Shown here one piece after another: positions 1 to 7,150 of a DNA stretch of 18,809 nucleotides. The DNA lies in contig CAZCHK010000046.1 in assembly GCA_964498605.1 (NCBI GenBank), positions 1 through 18,809 of the forward strand, read 5' to 3'. Origin of the DNA: JBGQAS01 sp964498605. GTDB taxonomy: Bacteria > Chloroflexota > Anaerolineae > Anaerolineales > Anaerolineaceae. The notes beneath the pieces were generated by a model. That model was not told the origin of the DNA, searched no databases, and saw nothing but the letters and a program-made list of their open reading frames with translations. Every line of letters begins with the position of its first letter. Position 1 is the stretch's first letter. A program made the position numbers and the translations under genes.

Positions 1-208
1 TGGTTTATAGCGCTTTCCCCTGGCAGCTTTGGAATAGGCATTCCACAGGTTGCCCGACTGGTAGATTCGATCGTACAGAAGGTCATATTTTTTAATGTTT
101 TTAATTTCGGCAGGGGGAAAAGCCCCTTGCTTTTACTCAACCTGCTTTTGGTTGAGCCTGCACCCCCTTCCTTAGAAGATTAGAATCCTAGCATTTAGAA
201 AATTAGAA
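1..208. other. Intergenic stretch before the first gene, no gene seen
   Basis: No convincing coding sequence or RNA gene is visible. Two small inverted repeats lie here: GGGG/CCCC around an AAAAG loop (about 115-127, followed on the plus strand by TTGCTTTT) and CTCAACC/GGTTGAG at 136-142 and 150-156 with a 7-nt loop. They sit just past the 3' end of the minus-strand kinase gene and could form transcript-end hairpins, but neither has a clean run of T in the needed place, so I do not call a terminator. Confidence 0.4.
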
Positions 209-2122
209 CTAGGGAGTGAGGGAGCAGCGGAAGCCGTAATTGATGTACGAGCGGTCTGGGGAGTACCTGAGGCGGAGGGACGAACGGATGAGGTTCTCGT
301 CGACGAGCCACGAGCCGCCGCGCAGCACGCGGTAATCTCCTGAAGATGGTCCGGTTGGATCCGTTTGGCTGCTTGATGAGTAGTTGCCATACCAGTCGTA
401 CACCCACTCCCACACATTGCCTGCCATATGGTACACGCCAAAGGGACTCTTTCCGCTTTGATAGCTGCCTACCTCAACTGTGTCTCCTGCACATCCAGAA
501 TAATTCGCCTTGCTGCAGCTCGGTGAGGTGTCTCCCCACGGGTATGTGTGCTCATTCTCACCCCGTGCAGCAAATTCCCACTGCGCTTCCGTGGGCAGTT
601 GCTTCCCTGCCCATTCACAGTAGGCTTTGGCATCGTGCCAGCTTACGTAGATCACCGGGTAATCGTAATATGTGCTGTTGCCATAGTAGCTGAAGCGGGT
701 ATACGAACCGTAATCATCCGGCGGACTGCACTTACCCGCTCTCACGCACCTCGCATACATGCCATTGGTCACTTCCGTCCTGTCGATCCAATATGGGCTC
801 AAGGTTACGCTGTGAACGGGTTCTTCATCACTACTCCCATCATTGCTGCCCATCTGGAAAGTACCGCCAGGGATGTATATCATCACCATGCCGCCGGCGG
901 TGGTCATGGTTGAGCCAATCCCCAGGCTGGGGGTGTTGGTGGCAGGTATGCTTGTCCTTGTTGCTGTTTTGCTCGGCTGCGCAGTCTGGGTGTTGACGGC
1001 CTGGGTGGTGTTCGTTGGCACGGGCAGTGCGCTCTGTCTTCCGCCTGTTCCCAACGCGATTCCCACAATAACGCTTGCCAGACCCAGTAATCCCAGTGCT
1101 GCCCACGCCAGCCACGCGTTCTTTCGCCCAGGTGGTCGTCCTGAATAGGTAGTTGGCTGCCAGGCGGGAGCAGGGGTGGGGGCGGGCGGCACAACCGGAG
1201 GCTGTTCCTCGCGGGTTACCAGATCGTCCAGGGTGGCTTCGTTTTCAGGCGCTGCATGCGCAGCTGCGCTTGCAGCCGTATTGGACTGTGTCTGACCCAG
1301 TTTGAGCAATGCCTGCTCAAAAGCGGCCATGTCCGTGAAGCGATCCTCCGGTTTCTTTGCCAGCGCCTTCAGCAGGACCTTTTCCAGCGCGTCAGGCAGA
1401 CCGGGCACCAGCAGCCCGGGTCGCGGCAGTGGATCGTTGGCCTGTTTGAGCAGAATTGCGGCGGGGGTTTCAGCGGTGTAGGGTTTCACCCCGGTCACCA
1501 TTTCAAACAGCACCACACCCAGCGAGTACTGGTCGCTGGCGGGGGATGCCTGCCCAACCCACTGTTCGGGCGACATATACTCGGGAGTGCCCATGCCCAC
1601 GCCTGTGCCGGTCAGCGTGTTGCCTTCCTCGCCTTCAAGCAGCTTGGCGACGCCAAAATCCGCCAGCAGCGGATCGCCGCTTTCGGTGAGCAGGATGTTG
1701 GAGGGCTTCACGTCGCGATGCAGGATGCCGCGCCCATGGGCGTAACCGAGCGCGCGGGTGATGGGGGCGATCCAGCGCAGGATGTCTTCCAGCGGCATGG
1801 GCTTGCCCGTCAGGCTCTGCTTGAGCGTGCCGCCGGCGATATAGGGCATCACCAGGTACGGCACGCCGTCTTCGTCGCCGTAATCGATGATGGGTACGAT
1901 GTTGGCGTGGGCCAGGCGCGAAAGCGCTTTGGCCTCACGCTCGAAGCGCTGCAGGATGCGATCAACCACCTCGGCGCTGAAGGCTTCCTTGCGGATGATC
2001 TTAAGCGCCACGTCGCGTTCCAGACGCGTGTCGTAGGCTTTGTACACCGTCGCCATGCCACCCTTGCCGAGCTGTTCCAGGACGGTGTAGCGTCCGATGC
2101 TGCTTCCGGTAAGATCAGGCAT
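209..2122 (-). CDS. Membrane Ser/Thr protein kinase with extracytoplasmic SUMF1/FGE-like domain
   Basis: A 637-residue PknB-type kinase. Seen: glycine loop GKGGMATVY (19-27), Lys41, Glu63, HRDVKPSN (catalytic Asp137, Asn142), DFG Asp155 and GTPEYMSPEQ, so the kinase should be active. A Pro/Ala-rich linker leads to one membrane span (about 336-360), then a Thr-rich spacer and a SUMF1-like domain (about 408-637) with PGGTFQMGS, DRTEVTN, LPTEAQWEFAARG, GNVWEWVYDWY and RVLRGGSW. Where true formylglycine-generating enzymes carry their two catalytic cysteines after GGSW/Y this protein has LVDENLI, so it is probably a ligand-binding or structural domain. Inferred role: the outer domain senses something and the inner kinase phosphorylates Ser/Thr targets. 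The ATG at 2122 follows AGGG and matches the MPDL start of the second kinase here. It is transcribed away from the VWA-FHA operon. Confidence 0.93.
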   Translation of the reverse strand: MPDLTGSSIGRYTVLEQLGKGGMATVYKAYDTRLERDVALKIIRKEAFSAEVVDRILQRFEREAKALSRLAHANIVPIIDYGDEDGVPYLVMPYIAGGTLKQSLTGKPMPLEDILRWIAPITRALGYAHGRGILHRDVKPSNILLTESGDPLLADFGVAKLLEGEEGNTLTGTGVGMGTPEYMSPEQWVGQASPASDQYSLGVVLFEMVTGVKPYTAETPAAILLKQANDPLPRPGLLVPGLPDALEKVLLKALAKKPEDRFTDMAAFEQALLKLGQTQSNTAASAAAHAAPENEATLDDLVTREEQPPVVPPAPTPAPAWQPTTYSGRPPGRKNAWLAWAALGLLGLASVIVGIALGTGGRQSALPVPTNTTQAVNTQTAQPSKTATRTSIPATNTPSLGIGSTMTTAGGMVMIYIPGGTFQMGSNDGSSDEEPVHSVTLSPYWIDRTEVTNGMYARCVRAGKCSPPDDYGSYTRFSYYGNSTYYDYPVIYVSWHDAKAYCEWAGKQLPTEAQWEFAARGENEHTYPWGDTSPSCSKANYSGCAGDTVEVGSYQSGKSPFGVYHMAGNVWEWVYDWYGNYSSSSQTDPTGPSSGDYRVLRGGSWLVDENLIRSSLRLRYSPDRSYINYGFRCSLTP

Positions 2123-2189
2123 GCGTTACCCTGGGATATGTTTGGACAAACAAATCTGTAAAGCGTTTCATTGAGCCCCTGGTATGGTC

Positions 2190-2217
2190 TTGGGTGATGG
2201 GCTTCAGTATATAATAT
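2190..2217 (+). promoter_or_regulatory. Candidate promoter for the VWA-FHA operon, overlapping the divergent one
   Basis: The AT-rich core contains TATAAT at 2210-2215 (or TAATAT at 2212-2217). The best upstream box is TTGGGT at 2190-2195, which is 14 or 16 bases away depending on the -10 chosen, so the -35 match is weak. The -10 overlaps that of the minus-strand promoter, so the two promoters probably compete. Confidence 0.4.
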
Positions 2218-2234
2218 ACACAGGGCAGCGTCAA
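2206..2234 (-). promoter_or_regulatory. Sigma-70-like promoter for the minus-strand kinase
   Basis: Read on the minus strand, TTGACG (2234-2229) and TATACT (2211-2206) are separated by exactly 17 bases. That is close to the consensus of the housekeeping sigma factor. A transcript would start near 2199, about 77 nt before the kinase ATG at 2122. Confidence 0.6.
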
Positions 2235-2249
2235 CCCGGACTGCTGCCC
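2223..2249. promoter_or_regulatory. Inverted repeat GGGCAGC-13-GCTGCCC in the divergent region
   Basis: A perfect 7-bp inverted repeat, GGGCAGC at 2223-2229 and GCTGCCC at 2243-2249, encloses the -35 box of the minus-strand promoter and falls in the presumed 5' leader of the plus-strand operon. It could be an operator or a leader hairpin. A 7-bp repeat can also arise by chance. Confidence 0.35.
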
Positions 2250-2278
2250 GGACTTATCATTCTCAAGGGAGGTTCAGG

Positions 2279-4174
2279 ATGAAGGTGAAGATCTCCGTCA
2301 GGTTCTCTGTGTTTCTAGTGATCGTCAGCCTGCTGGCATTCTCCGCTCAAGCGAATGTATCTGCGCAGTCGGGTGGCGACCTGATCATCAACTACGTGGA
2401 CGTCAGTCCTGCCCAGGGCAGGATCGCCTACGATGTAGAAGTGACCTTCACGCTGCTGGACGCAAATGGCAATCCGATCAGGGATCTGACGGCGGAGGAC
2501 CTGACGCTGAGCGAAGACGGCAGGCAGGTCGCGCTGGCCTCTCTCGACCTGGTCACAAACGAGCCCATTTCGGTTTTTTTGCTGATCGATTCCAGCGGCA
2601 GCATGGCATCCAAAATGCCAGCGGCAAGGGAGGCAGCCACCGCTTTTATGCAGGGGCTGAACACCTCGGATGAAATACTCATCGCGGACTTCAACGATGA
2701 GTTGACCCCACGCAGCGAGTTTTCGATCGACCGCGTGGCTGCCGGCAATGCTATCAAATCTATCGAGTCGGTATATTTGGGCGGAACCTGCCTGTATGAT
2801 GCCATGTATGAAGCGGTGCAGAAGACGGCCGCACGCCCCATCGGCAGGCGCGCCGTGGTGGTGCTGACCGATGGCAAGGATGAAAAATACGGCGGAGGCG
2901 CGTGCAGCTCCTACACAACGGATGACGTGATCTCGCTGGCGGCTGCGGACAATCTAAACGTGCCCATCTTCACTATCGGACTGGGATCCACTGTGGATGC
3001 CGGCACTCTCACGCGTGTCGCCAACCTGACAGGTGGCAAGTACTCCTACGCGGCGGATTCTTCAGAGCTTCAGGCGCTCTTTGACCTGCTGTTGGAGCAG
3101 CTTCAGTCGCAGTACGTGGCGCGTTACACGTCCACATCCGCGCCGGGCAGCCACACGCTGGTTGTAAAAGCCGCTTCCGGCAGCGTGTCGGATGAATCCA
3201 CTGCCAGCGTGCTCTTCCCAGAGCTGCCGCTGACGCTCACTATCACCTCACCTGTGGAAGGTCAGGCGATCAATAAAAAGATAACCATCAGCACCGCCTA
3301 CGCCGGTCAGGGTTTGCCCATTGCCCGCGTGGTGTTCCAGGCCAATGATGACGAGATCGGTCGGGACGAAAGCACGCCTTACGAGCTGGAATGGGACGCG
3401 CGAGGTTTCCCGGACGGTGAGCTCACCCTCACCGCTATCGCGCTGGCTGAGGATGGCACGGAGCTGTCCCGGGCAAGCGTGACGGTCAACATCGCCTTCG
3501 CCCCGCCAAGCACGCAACCTGGTGGAGCGGCGCAGCCGCCTAAAGGCGGATTCTTCAACCTGAAAAACATGCTGCTGATCGGCAGCGCACTGCTGCTGGT
3601 GATCGTCGCCATCATTCTTTTTGTCATTTTCAACGGTAAAAAGAAGAAGAAAAATCAGCAACAGCGGGACAAGGAATGGGACGCCATCGTAAACCCAACG
3701 GGCTACACGGGCTCCGCTGGGGATGACCACACCATGGACGAGCTGGTGCCGGGTGCTAGTTCACTGGGACTGCTGGTGGTACTGCAGAGTGATGATCCCG
3801 GCATGCTGCAGCAGCGTTTTGAACTCAACGGGCAATCCACGCGGCTGGGTCGGGCTGCGGATAACGATATCCTCTTCCCCAAGGACCGGGCTGTTTCTCG
3901 CCACCACGCTATTATCGAGGACCGCAACGGGCAGCTGGTGATCAGCGAGATGGTCAGCCCCGATGCCGATGGAAGCTTGAAAGCGCCTACCTACAACAGC
4001 TATGTCAATGAGCAGAAGGTGACCGGAACGGTACCGCTTTACAATGGCGACAAGATCCGTCTGGGTACGCGCCTTACACTGCAGCTCATCACATCGCGTG
4101 GCCCTTCTGAGGATGATGCCAAGACGATCGATCAGCTGGAGCCGCCCGATCTGGATAAAACAACGGACAGCTAA
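2279..4174 (+). CDS. Membrane protein with extracytoplasmic VWA domain and cytoplasmic FHA domain
   Basis: A 631-residue protein with a signal peptide (about 1-29, ending near VSAQ). A von Willebrand A domain (about 95-285) carries the metal-site motif DSSGS at 104-108. An Ig-like or cadherin-like beta domain follows (about 321-405, beginning ITSPVEGQ), then a membrane span at 431-453 followed by a run of lysines. A C-terminal FHA domain (about 512-600) shows LGRAADNDI, SRHHAII and NSYVNEQKV, the usual phosphothreonine-binding positions. The positive-inside rule places VWA outside and FHA inside. FHA domains bind phosphothreonine, so kinases in this window are natural partners (inference). 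The start is clear: AAGGGAGG at 2265-2272 lies 6 bases before the ATG. It is the first gene of the plus-strand block, with the phosphatase 18 nt downstream. Confidence 0.92.
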   Translation: MKVKISVRFSVFLVIVSLLAFSAQANVSAQSGGDLIINYVDVSPAQGRIAYDVEVTFTLLDANGNPIRDLTAEDLTLSEDGRQVALASLDLVTNEPISVFLLIDSSGSMASKMPAAREAATAFMQGLNTSDEILIADFNDELTPRSEFSIDRVAAGNAIKSIESVYLGGTCLYDAMYEAVQKTAARPIGRRAVVVLTDGKDEKYGGGACSSYTTDDVISLAAADNLNVPIFTIGLGSTVDAGTLTRVANLTGGKYSYAADSSELQALFDLLLEQLQSQYVARYTSTSAPGSHTLVVKAASGSVSDESTASVLFPELPLTLTITSPVEGQAINKKITISTAYAGQGLPIARVVFQANDDEIGRDESTPYELEWDARGFPDGELTLTAIALAEDGTELSRASVTVNIAFAPPSTQPGGAAQPPKGGFFNLKNMLLIGSALLLVIVAIILFVIFNGKKKKKNQQQRDKEWDAIVNPTGYTGSAGDDHTMDELVPGASSLGLLVVLQSDDPGMLQQRFELNGQSTRLGRAADNDILFPKDRAVSRHHAIIEDRNGQLVISEMVSPDADGSLKAPTYNSYVNEQKVTGTVPLYNGDKIRLGTRLTLQLITSRGPSEDDAKTIDQLEPPDLDKTTDS

Positions 4175-4192
4175 GTCATGACAAGGGGATTC

Positions 4193-5017
4193 ATGCTTGC
4201 AAAGAAGCCAAAGAAGTACGAGATTGGCGAAGCCACTGACGCGGGACGCAGACGCAGGGGCTCGCCCAATCAGGACTCGCTGGTCACGCTCATGCCGCGT
4301 AAAGACGACGGCAGGATGCCGATCATACTGGCTGTGGCGGATGGTATGGGAGGCTATGTCGGGGGTGCGTTCGCCAGTCAGGCGATCGTGCAGCGTTTCC
4401 GCAGTGAATACAAGCTTGTGAAGACCAAATTTGAGTTTGAGCCCTTTACGCGCCGCTGCGTGGACCTGGCGCTGGAAGACATGTGCAGAAGGTCTCAAAA
4501 GGATTCCGAGTACGAAAGCATGGGATCCACGCTGGTGGCGGCGGCATTGCACAACGGGTCTATCGCGCTGGCAAATGTGGGAGACAGCCGCGCTTACCTG
4601 TGCCACAACGGCAGGATGACCCAGTTGAGTTTTGATCACTCGTTCGTTGGTGAAGCCATGCGCGCGGGTCTGTTGACCGCGGCTGAAGCCATGGTGCACC
4701 CCAAGAAGAACCGCCTGACCCAGTCAATCAGCCTGCAGCGGGAGGACATCAAGATCTTCTTTGCCGACTACGCCCTGTGTGCGCATGACGTTCTGTTGTT
4801 GTGCTCGGACGGGTTGTGGGGCGTGGTCTCGGAGGCAGTCATGCAGGCGGTTATCAGCGAGCTGCCGCCCCAGGCGGCTGCGGATAAACTTGTGAAACTC
4901 GCCAACGCTGCCGGCGGTCCGGACAATATTTCCGTGATTGTACTGCGACAAGCTGGTGCCAACCCTCCACCTCCCTTCCCCGGGCAGGAGGAGGATACTG
5001 AAAAGACCAAACCATAG
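4193..5017 (+). CDS. PP2C-family Ser/Thr protein phosphatase
   Basis: A cytoplasmic PPM/PP2C phosphatase of 274 residues with no membrane segment, about the usual length for a bare bacterial catalytic domain. Metal-binding motifs are all present: NQD (Asp28), ADGMGG (Asp50, Gly51), CSDGLWG (Asp206) and GGPDNIS (Asp244). The central GSTLVAA and ANVGDSRAYL segments are also typical. It would remove phosphate from Ser/Thr sites set by the neighbouring kinases (inference from family and context). An in-frame ATG lies at 4178, but AAGGGG at 4183-4188 sits 4 bases before the ATG at 4193, so I prefer the latter; the longer form would add five residues. It lies between the VWA-FHA gene (18 nt upstream) and the first WXG-type gene (9 nt downstream), which points to one transcript. 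Confidence 0.94.
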   Translation: MLAKKPKKYEIGEATDAGRRRRGSPNQDSLVTLMPRKDDGRMPIILAVADGMGGYVGGAFASQAIVQRFRSEYKLVKTKFEFEPFTRRCVDLALEDMCRRSQKDSEYESMGSTLVAAALHNGSIALANVGDSRAYLCHNGRMTQLSFDHSFVGEAMRAGLLTAAEAMVHPKKNRLTQSISLQREDIKIFFADYALCAHDVLLLCSDGLWGVVSEAVMQAVISELPPQAAADKLVKLANAAGGPDNISVIVLRQAGANPPPPFPGQEEDTEKTKP

Positions 5018-5026
5018 GAGAAGCGC

Positions 5027-5884
5027 ATGGGAACCACCATACATATGGAACCGGAGGTAGTGCGGGAGACAGTAAGGAAATTCCTTCTGGACCTCACTGA
5101 AAATTTTGAACACTACAGTATGGTAGCAAAAAAAGTGCGCGCGATTCCCTGGGAAGGAAAGGATCGTGAAGCTTTTATCTCAAAATTAAGCGCATGGGAA
5201 GCCAGGGCAGGCGACATCATCAAGGAGGGGATTGATCTTAGCAAGCGCGTGATGCGCGAGGTGGATGAATGGATTGGCGTGGATTCGGGTGGGCGAGACC
5301 GCTTTGCAAATATGAAATACGTAAAAGCAGCACCTGCCATTGTCTCTGTCGGAGCCGCAGTGATCAATTACAAGACCATTGAAGAAGGTAATAATGCTTT
5401 CCAGGCTTTCTGGATAGGTTTAAGCTACGAAGAACGCTGCGCTTTCATCCAAAAGGAATACGATAAACTGGCCAAGGAATACAACCTGGTTCCAGCCAAA
5501 GTATCATTTGAAGATATTGAAAGAGAAGGCATCGCGGGTTATTACAGCCATGTGTCACGGCAAATTGTCATTGATAAAACCAATATCATGAATGATGACC
5601 TGCATCCGGCACAACTCATCAATACCCTGGCTCACGAAACTCGGCACCAATATCAATACAACATCATTGATAATTACAACGAAAGCGGAATCGTCCCGGA
5701 AGGTATGACTGAAAGAACCATTCTGGACTGGCGAAACGAGACTGAGAACTATATCAGCTCTGAACGAGATATGTTTGGCTATTACTTTCAATCCATCGAG
5801 GTGGACGCCAGAAAGTTCGGCTTGCAGTATCAATTGGATTATGTTTCCAGTGGTGGTTGGACTTCAGGAAGCAGTAGCTGGTAA
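5027..5884 (+). CDS. WXG100-like N-terminus fused to HExxH metallopeptidase-like domain (copy 1)
   Basis: A 285-residue protein. Residues 1-90 look like a WXG100 helical hairpin: WEG at 42-44, the usual place, between two amphipathic helical stretches and ending in EVDEWIGVD. After a short hydrophobic linker comes a domain with HETRH at 203-207 (HExxH zinc motif in AHETRHQYQY) and IEVDARKFG, whose Glu258 is a plausible third zinc ligand 55 residues on. HExxH plus a distant Glu is the gluzincin arrangement and occurs in metallopeptidase domains of polymorphic toxins. There is no signal peptide, as expected for WXG proteins. The ATG at 5027 follows AGGAG by 7 bases. A paralogue with the same layout lies at 6318-7136. 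Whether it is a secreted effector, a toxin or a housekeeping protease cannot be told from sequence. Confidence 0.82.
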   Translation: MGTTIHMEPEVVRETVRKFLLDLTENFEHYSMVAKKVRAIPWEGKDREAFISKLSAWEARAGDIIKEGIDLSKRVMREVDEWIGVDSGGRDRFANMKYVKAAPAIVSVGAAVINYKTIEEGNNAFQAFWIGLSYEERCAFIQKEYDKLAKEYNLVPAKVSFEDIEREGIAGYYSHVSRQIVIDKTNIMNDDLHPAQLINTLAHETRHQYQYNIIDNYNESGIVPEGMTERTILDWRNETENYISSERDMFGYYFQSIEVDARKFGLQYQLDYVSSGGWTSGSSSW

Positions 5885-5907
5885 TTTAAAAAAGGAAGGA
5901 AAGCGAC

Positions 5908-6270
5908 ATGGATAAAAATGGCTTAACGAAACGCATGATCACGGAATGGGGATATCCTGAAAAACAGGTTGAGAGCACGCTCAAGAAGCTCGAAGCCATG
6001 GCCCCGGCACTGATCAAGAGCTTTGAGCAGTATCTGGATAGCGGTGAATTCCCCCAGGAACCAGTGTATTTCGGATTGGACCCGCGCGTGATCAACGAGA
6101 ATTATGTGTTTGAACCACCGGCGGTGTTCATGCTGATGGACTGGATCCGATGCGATCCGCAAGCTGCGCTGGACGCGCTGGTAGAGGAGTACCGCAAACC
6201 GCTCCCGGCTTCGTTCAAACCAGCTGAACTGTACGAAGTGATCAGAAAGCAGGAAAAAACCAACGAATGA
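5908..6270 (+). CDS. Small acidic protein of unknown function between the two WXG-metallopeptidase genes
   Basis: I do not recognise this 120-residue protein. It is probably cytoplasmic: no signal peptide, no membrane segment and no cysteine pairs. It looks mostly helical, with a central segment YFGLDPRVINENYVF and PPAVFMLMDWIRCDPQAA. AAGGAAGGAAAG at 5892-5903 precedes the ATG at 5908, so the start is well supported. It lies 23 nt after the first WXG-metallopeptidase gene and 47 nt before the second. In effector loci this position is often taken by an immunity protein or a chaperone; that is only inference from position here. The codon use resembles its neighbours. Confidence 0.75.
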   Translation: MDKNGLTKRMITEWGYPEKQVESTLKKLEAMAPALIKSFEQYLDSGEFPQEPVYFGLDPRVINENYVFEPPAVFMLMDWIRCDPQAALDALVEEYRKPLPASFKPAELYEVIRKQEKTNE

Positions 6271-6317
6271 CGGACTGGCGTTGAAGCAACACATCTCATT
6301 GATCAAGCGAGGGTAAA

Positions 6318-7136
6318 TTGGGCGGAATCATACACATGGAAACGGAATCCGTACAGGCGGTAGCCAGGTCTTTGCAGCAGCAGTGTAGAACAATGGAAGA
6401 CCTGGTGGATGCGCTGGCTTATAAGGCGCGCACCATACCCTGGGAGGGTGGAACGCGTGAAAACTTTACCAGCCAGGTAACAGGATGGCGTGCAAGGATG
6501 CTTTCGCTCCTGAGTGAAGGAGAGAAGCTCAGCTTGCGTGCGCAGCGTGAGGTGGATGAGTGGTTGGGAGTAGACCAACGCAGGCACGATGGGTACGCAG
6601 CGACGGGCAGCTCAGCGAAGAAACTGACCAAATCACAAAAGATACGACTTGCGCGCTCCGCTTTTGCCAAATGGTGGAAGAAACAGTCCAAGAAAAAGAA
6701 GATCGCCTACCTGCAGGCAGAGCACAATAAGATCGCAAAAAAGTACGGTATCAAGCCAGTAAAGCTGAAGATCGAACAGCTCAAGGATCCCAAAGGGAAG
6801 GACGCGCGTGGCGTTTACCGCGGATATAAACAGGAGATCGCCATTGATATTGACAACCTGAAATCGGACAACCCGGCGGATTTATTGAACACCCTGGCGC
6901 ACGAATCCCGCCACCATGTACAGCGCTCGGCGATCCAGATGTACAAGGAAACCGGGAAGCCACCAACCGGCATCAGCGTGAAGACCGTGCAGAAATGGGA
7001 TAAAAATTTCAAGAACTACGTGCAGCCCAGCAAAGATTTCCAGGGCTACCGCAACCAGGCTGTGGAAGTGGATGCGCGAAATTACGGCGACAAGTATTCC
7101 AACCAGGTCCTGCTGGATCGATCTTGGAGCAAGTGA
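6318..7136 (+). CDS. WXG100-like N-terminus fused to HExxH metallopeptidase-like domain (copy 2)
   Basis: A 272-residue paralogue of the protein at 5027-5884. The N-terminal hairpin has WEG at 42-44 and ends in REVDEWLGVD. A lysine-rich linker (KKQSKKKKI) follows, then HESRH at 195-199 and VEVDARNYG with Glu250. The spacing from the first His to this Glu is 55 residues in both paralogues. The best start is TTG at 6318: GAGGG lies just upstream, and the resulting MGGIIHME lines up with the MGTTIHME of copy 1. The next in-frame ATG, at 6336, would cut the conserved beginning. The stop is 14 nt before the second kinase gene, so they are probably cotranscribed. The role is unknown; the zinc-peptidase reading rests on the motif. 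Confidence 0.8.
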   Translation: MGGIIHMETESVQAVARSLQQQCRTMEDLVDALAYKARTIPWEGGTRENFTSQVTGWRARMLSLLSEGEKLSLRAQREVDEWLGVDQRRHDGYAATGSSAKKLTKSQKIRLARSAFAKWWKKQSKKKKIAYLQAEHNKIAKKYGIKPVKLKIEQLKDPKGKDARGVYRGYKQEIAIDIDNLKSDNPADLLNTLAHESRHHVQRSAIQMYKETGKPPTGISVKTVQKWDKNFKNYVQPSKDFQGYRNQAVEVDARNYGDKYSNQVLLDRSWSK

Positions 7137-7150
7137 GAGAATAGTGGCTT

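Noticed and set aside
209..900. Active formylglycine-generating enzyme (sulfatase activation)
   Set aside because: The positions after GGSW that hold catalytic cysteines in the true enzyme are Val and Ile here, and no sulfatase gene is nearby.
1256..2161. Long open frame on the plus strand opposite the first kinase
   Set aside because: It is the antisense shadow of the kinase domain, which has a full set of catalytic motifs. The same kind of shadow appears opposite the second kinase at 7082-7987.
3761..4699. Open frame of 312 codons on the minus strand across the VWA-FHA/PP2C junction
   Set aside because: It spans two real genes on the other strand, has no recognisable motif, and its composition follows the codon pattern of the plus-strand genes.
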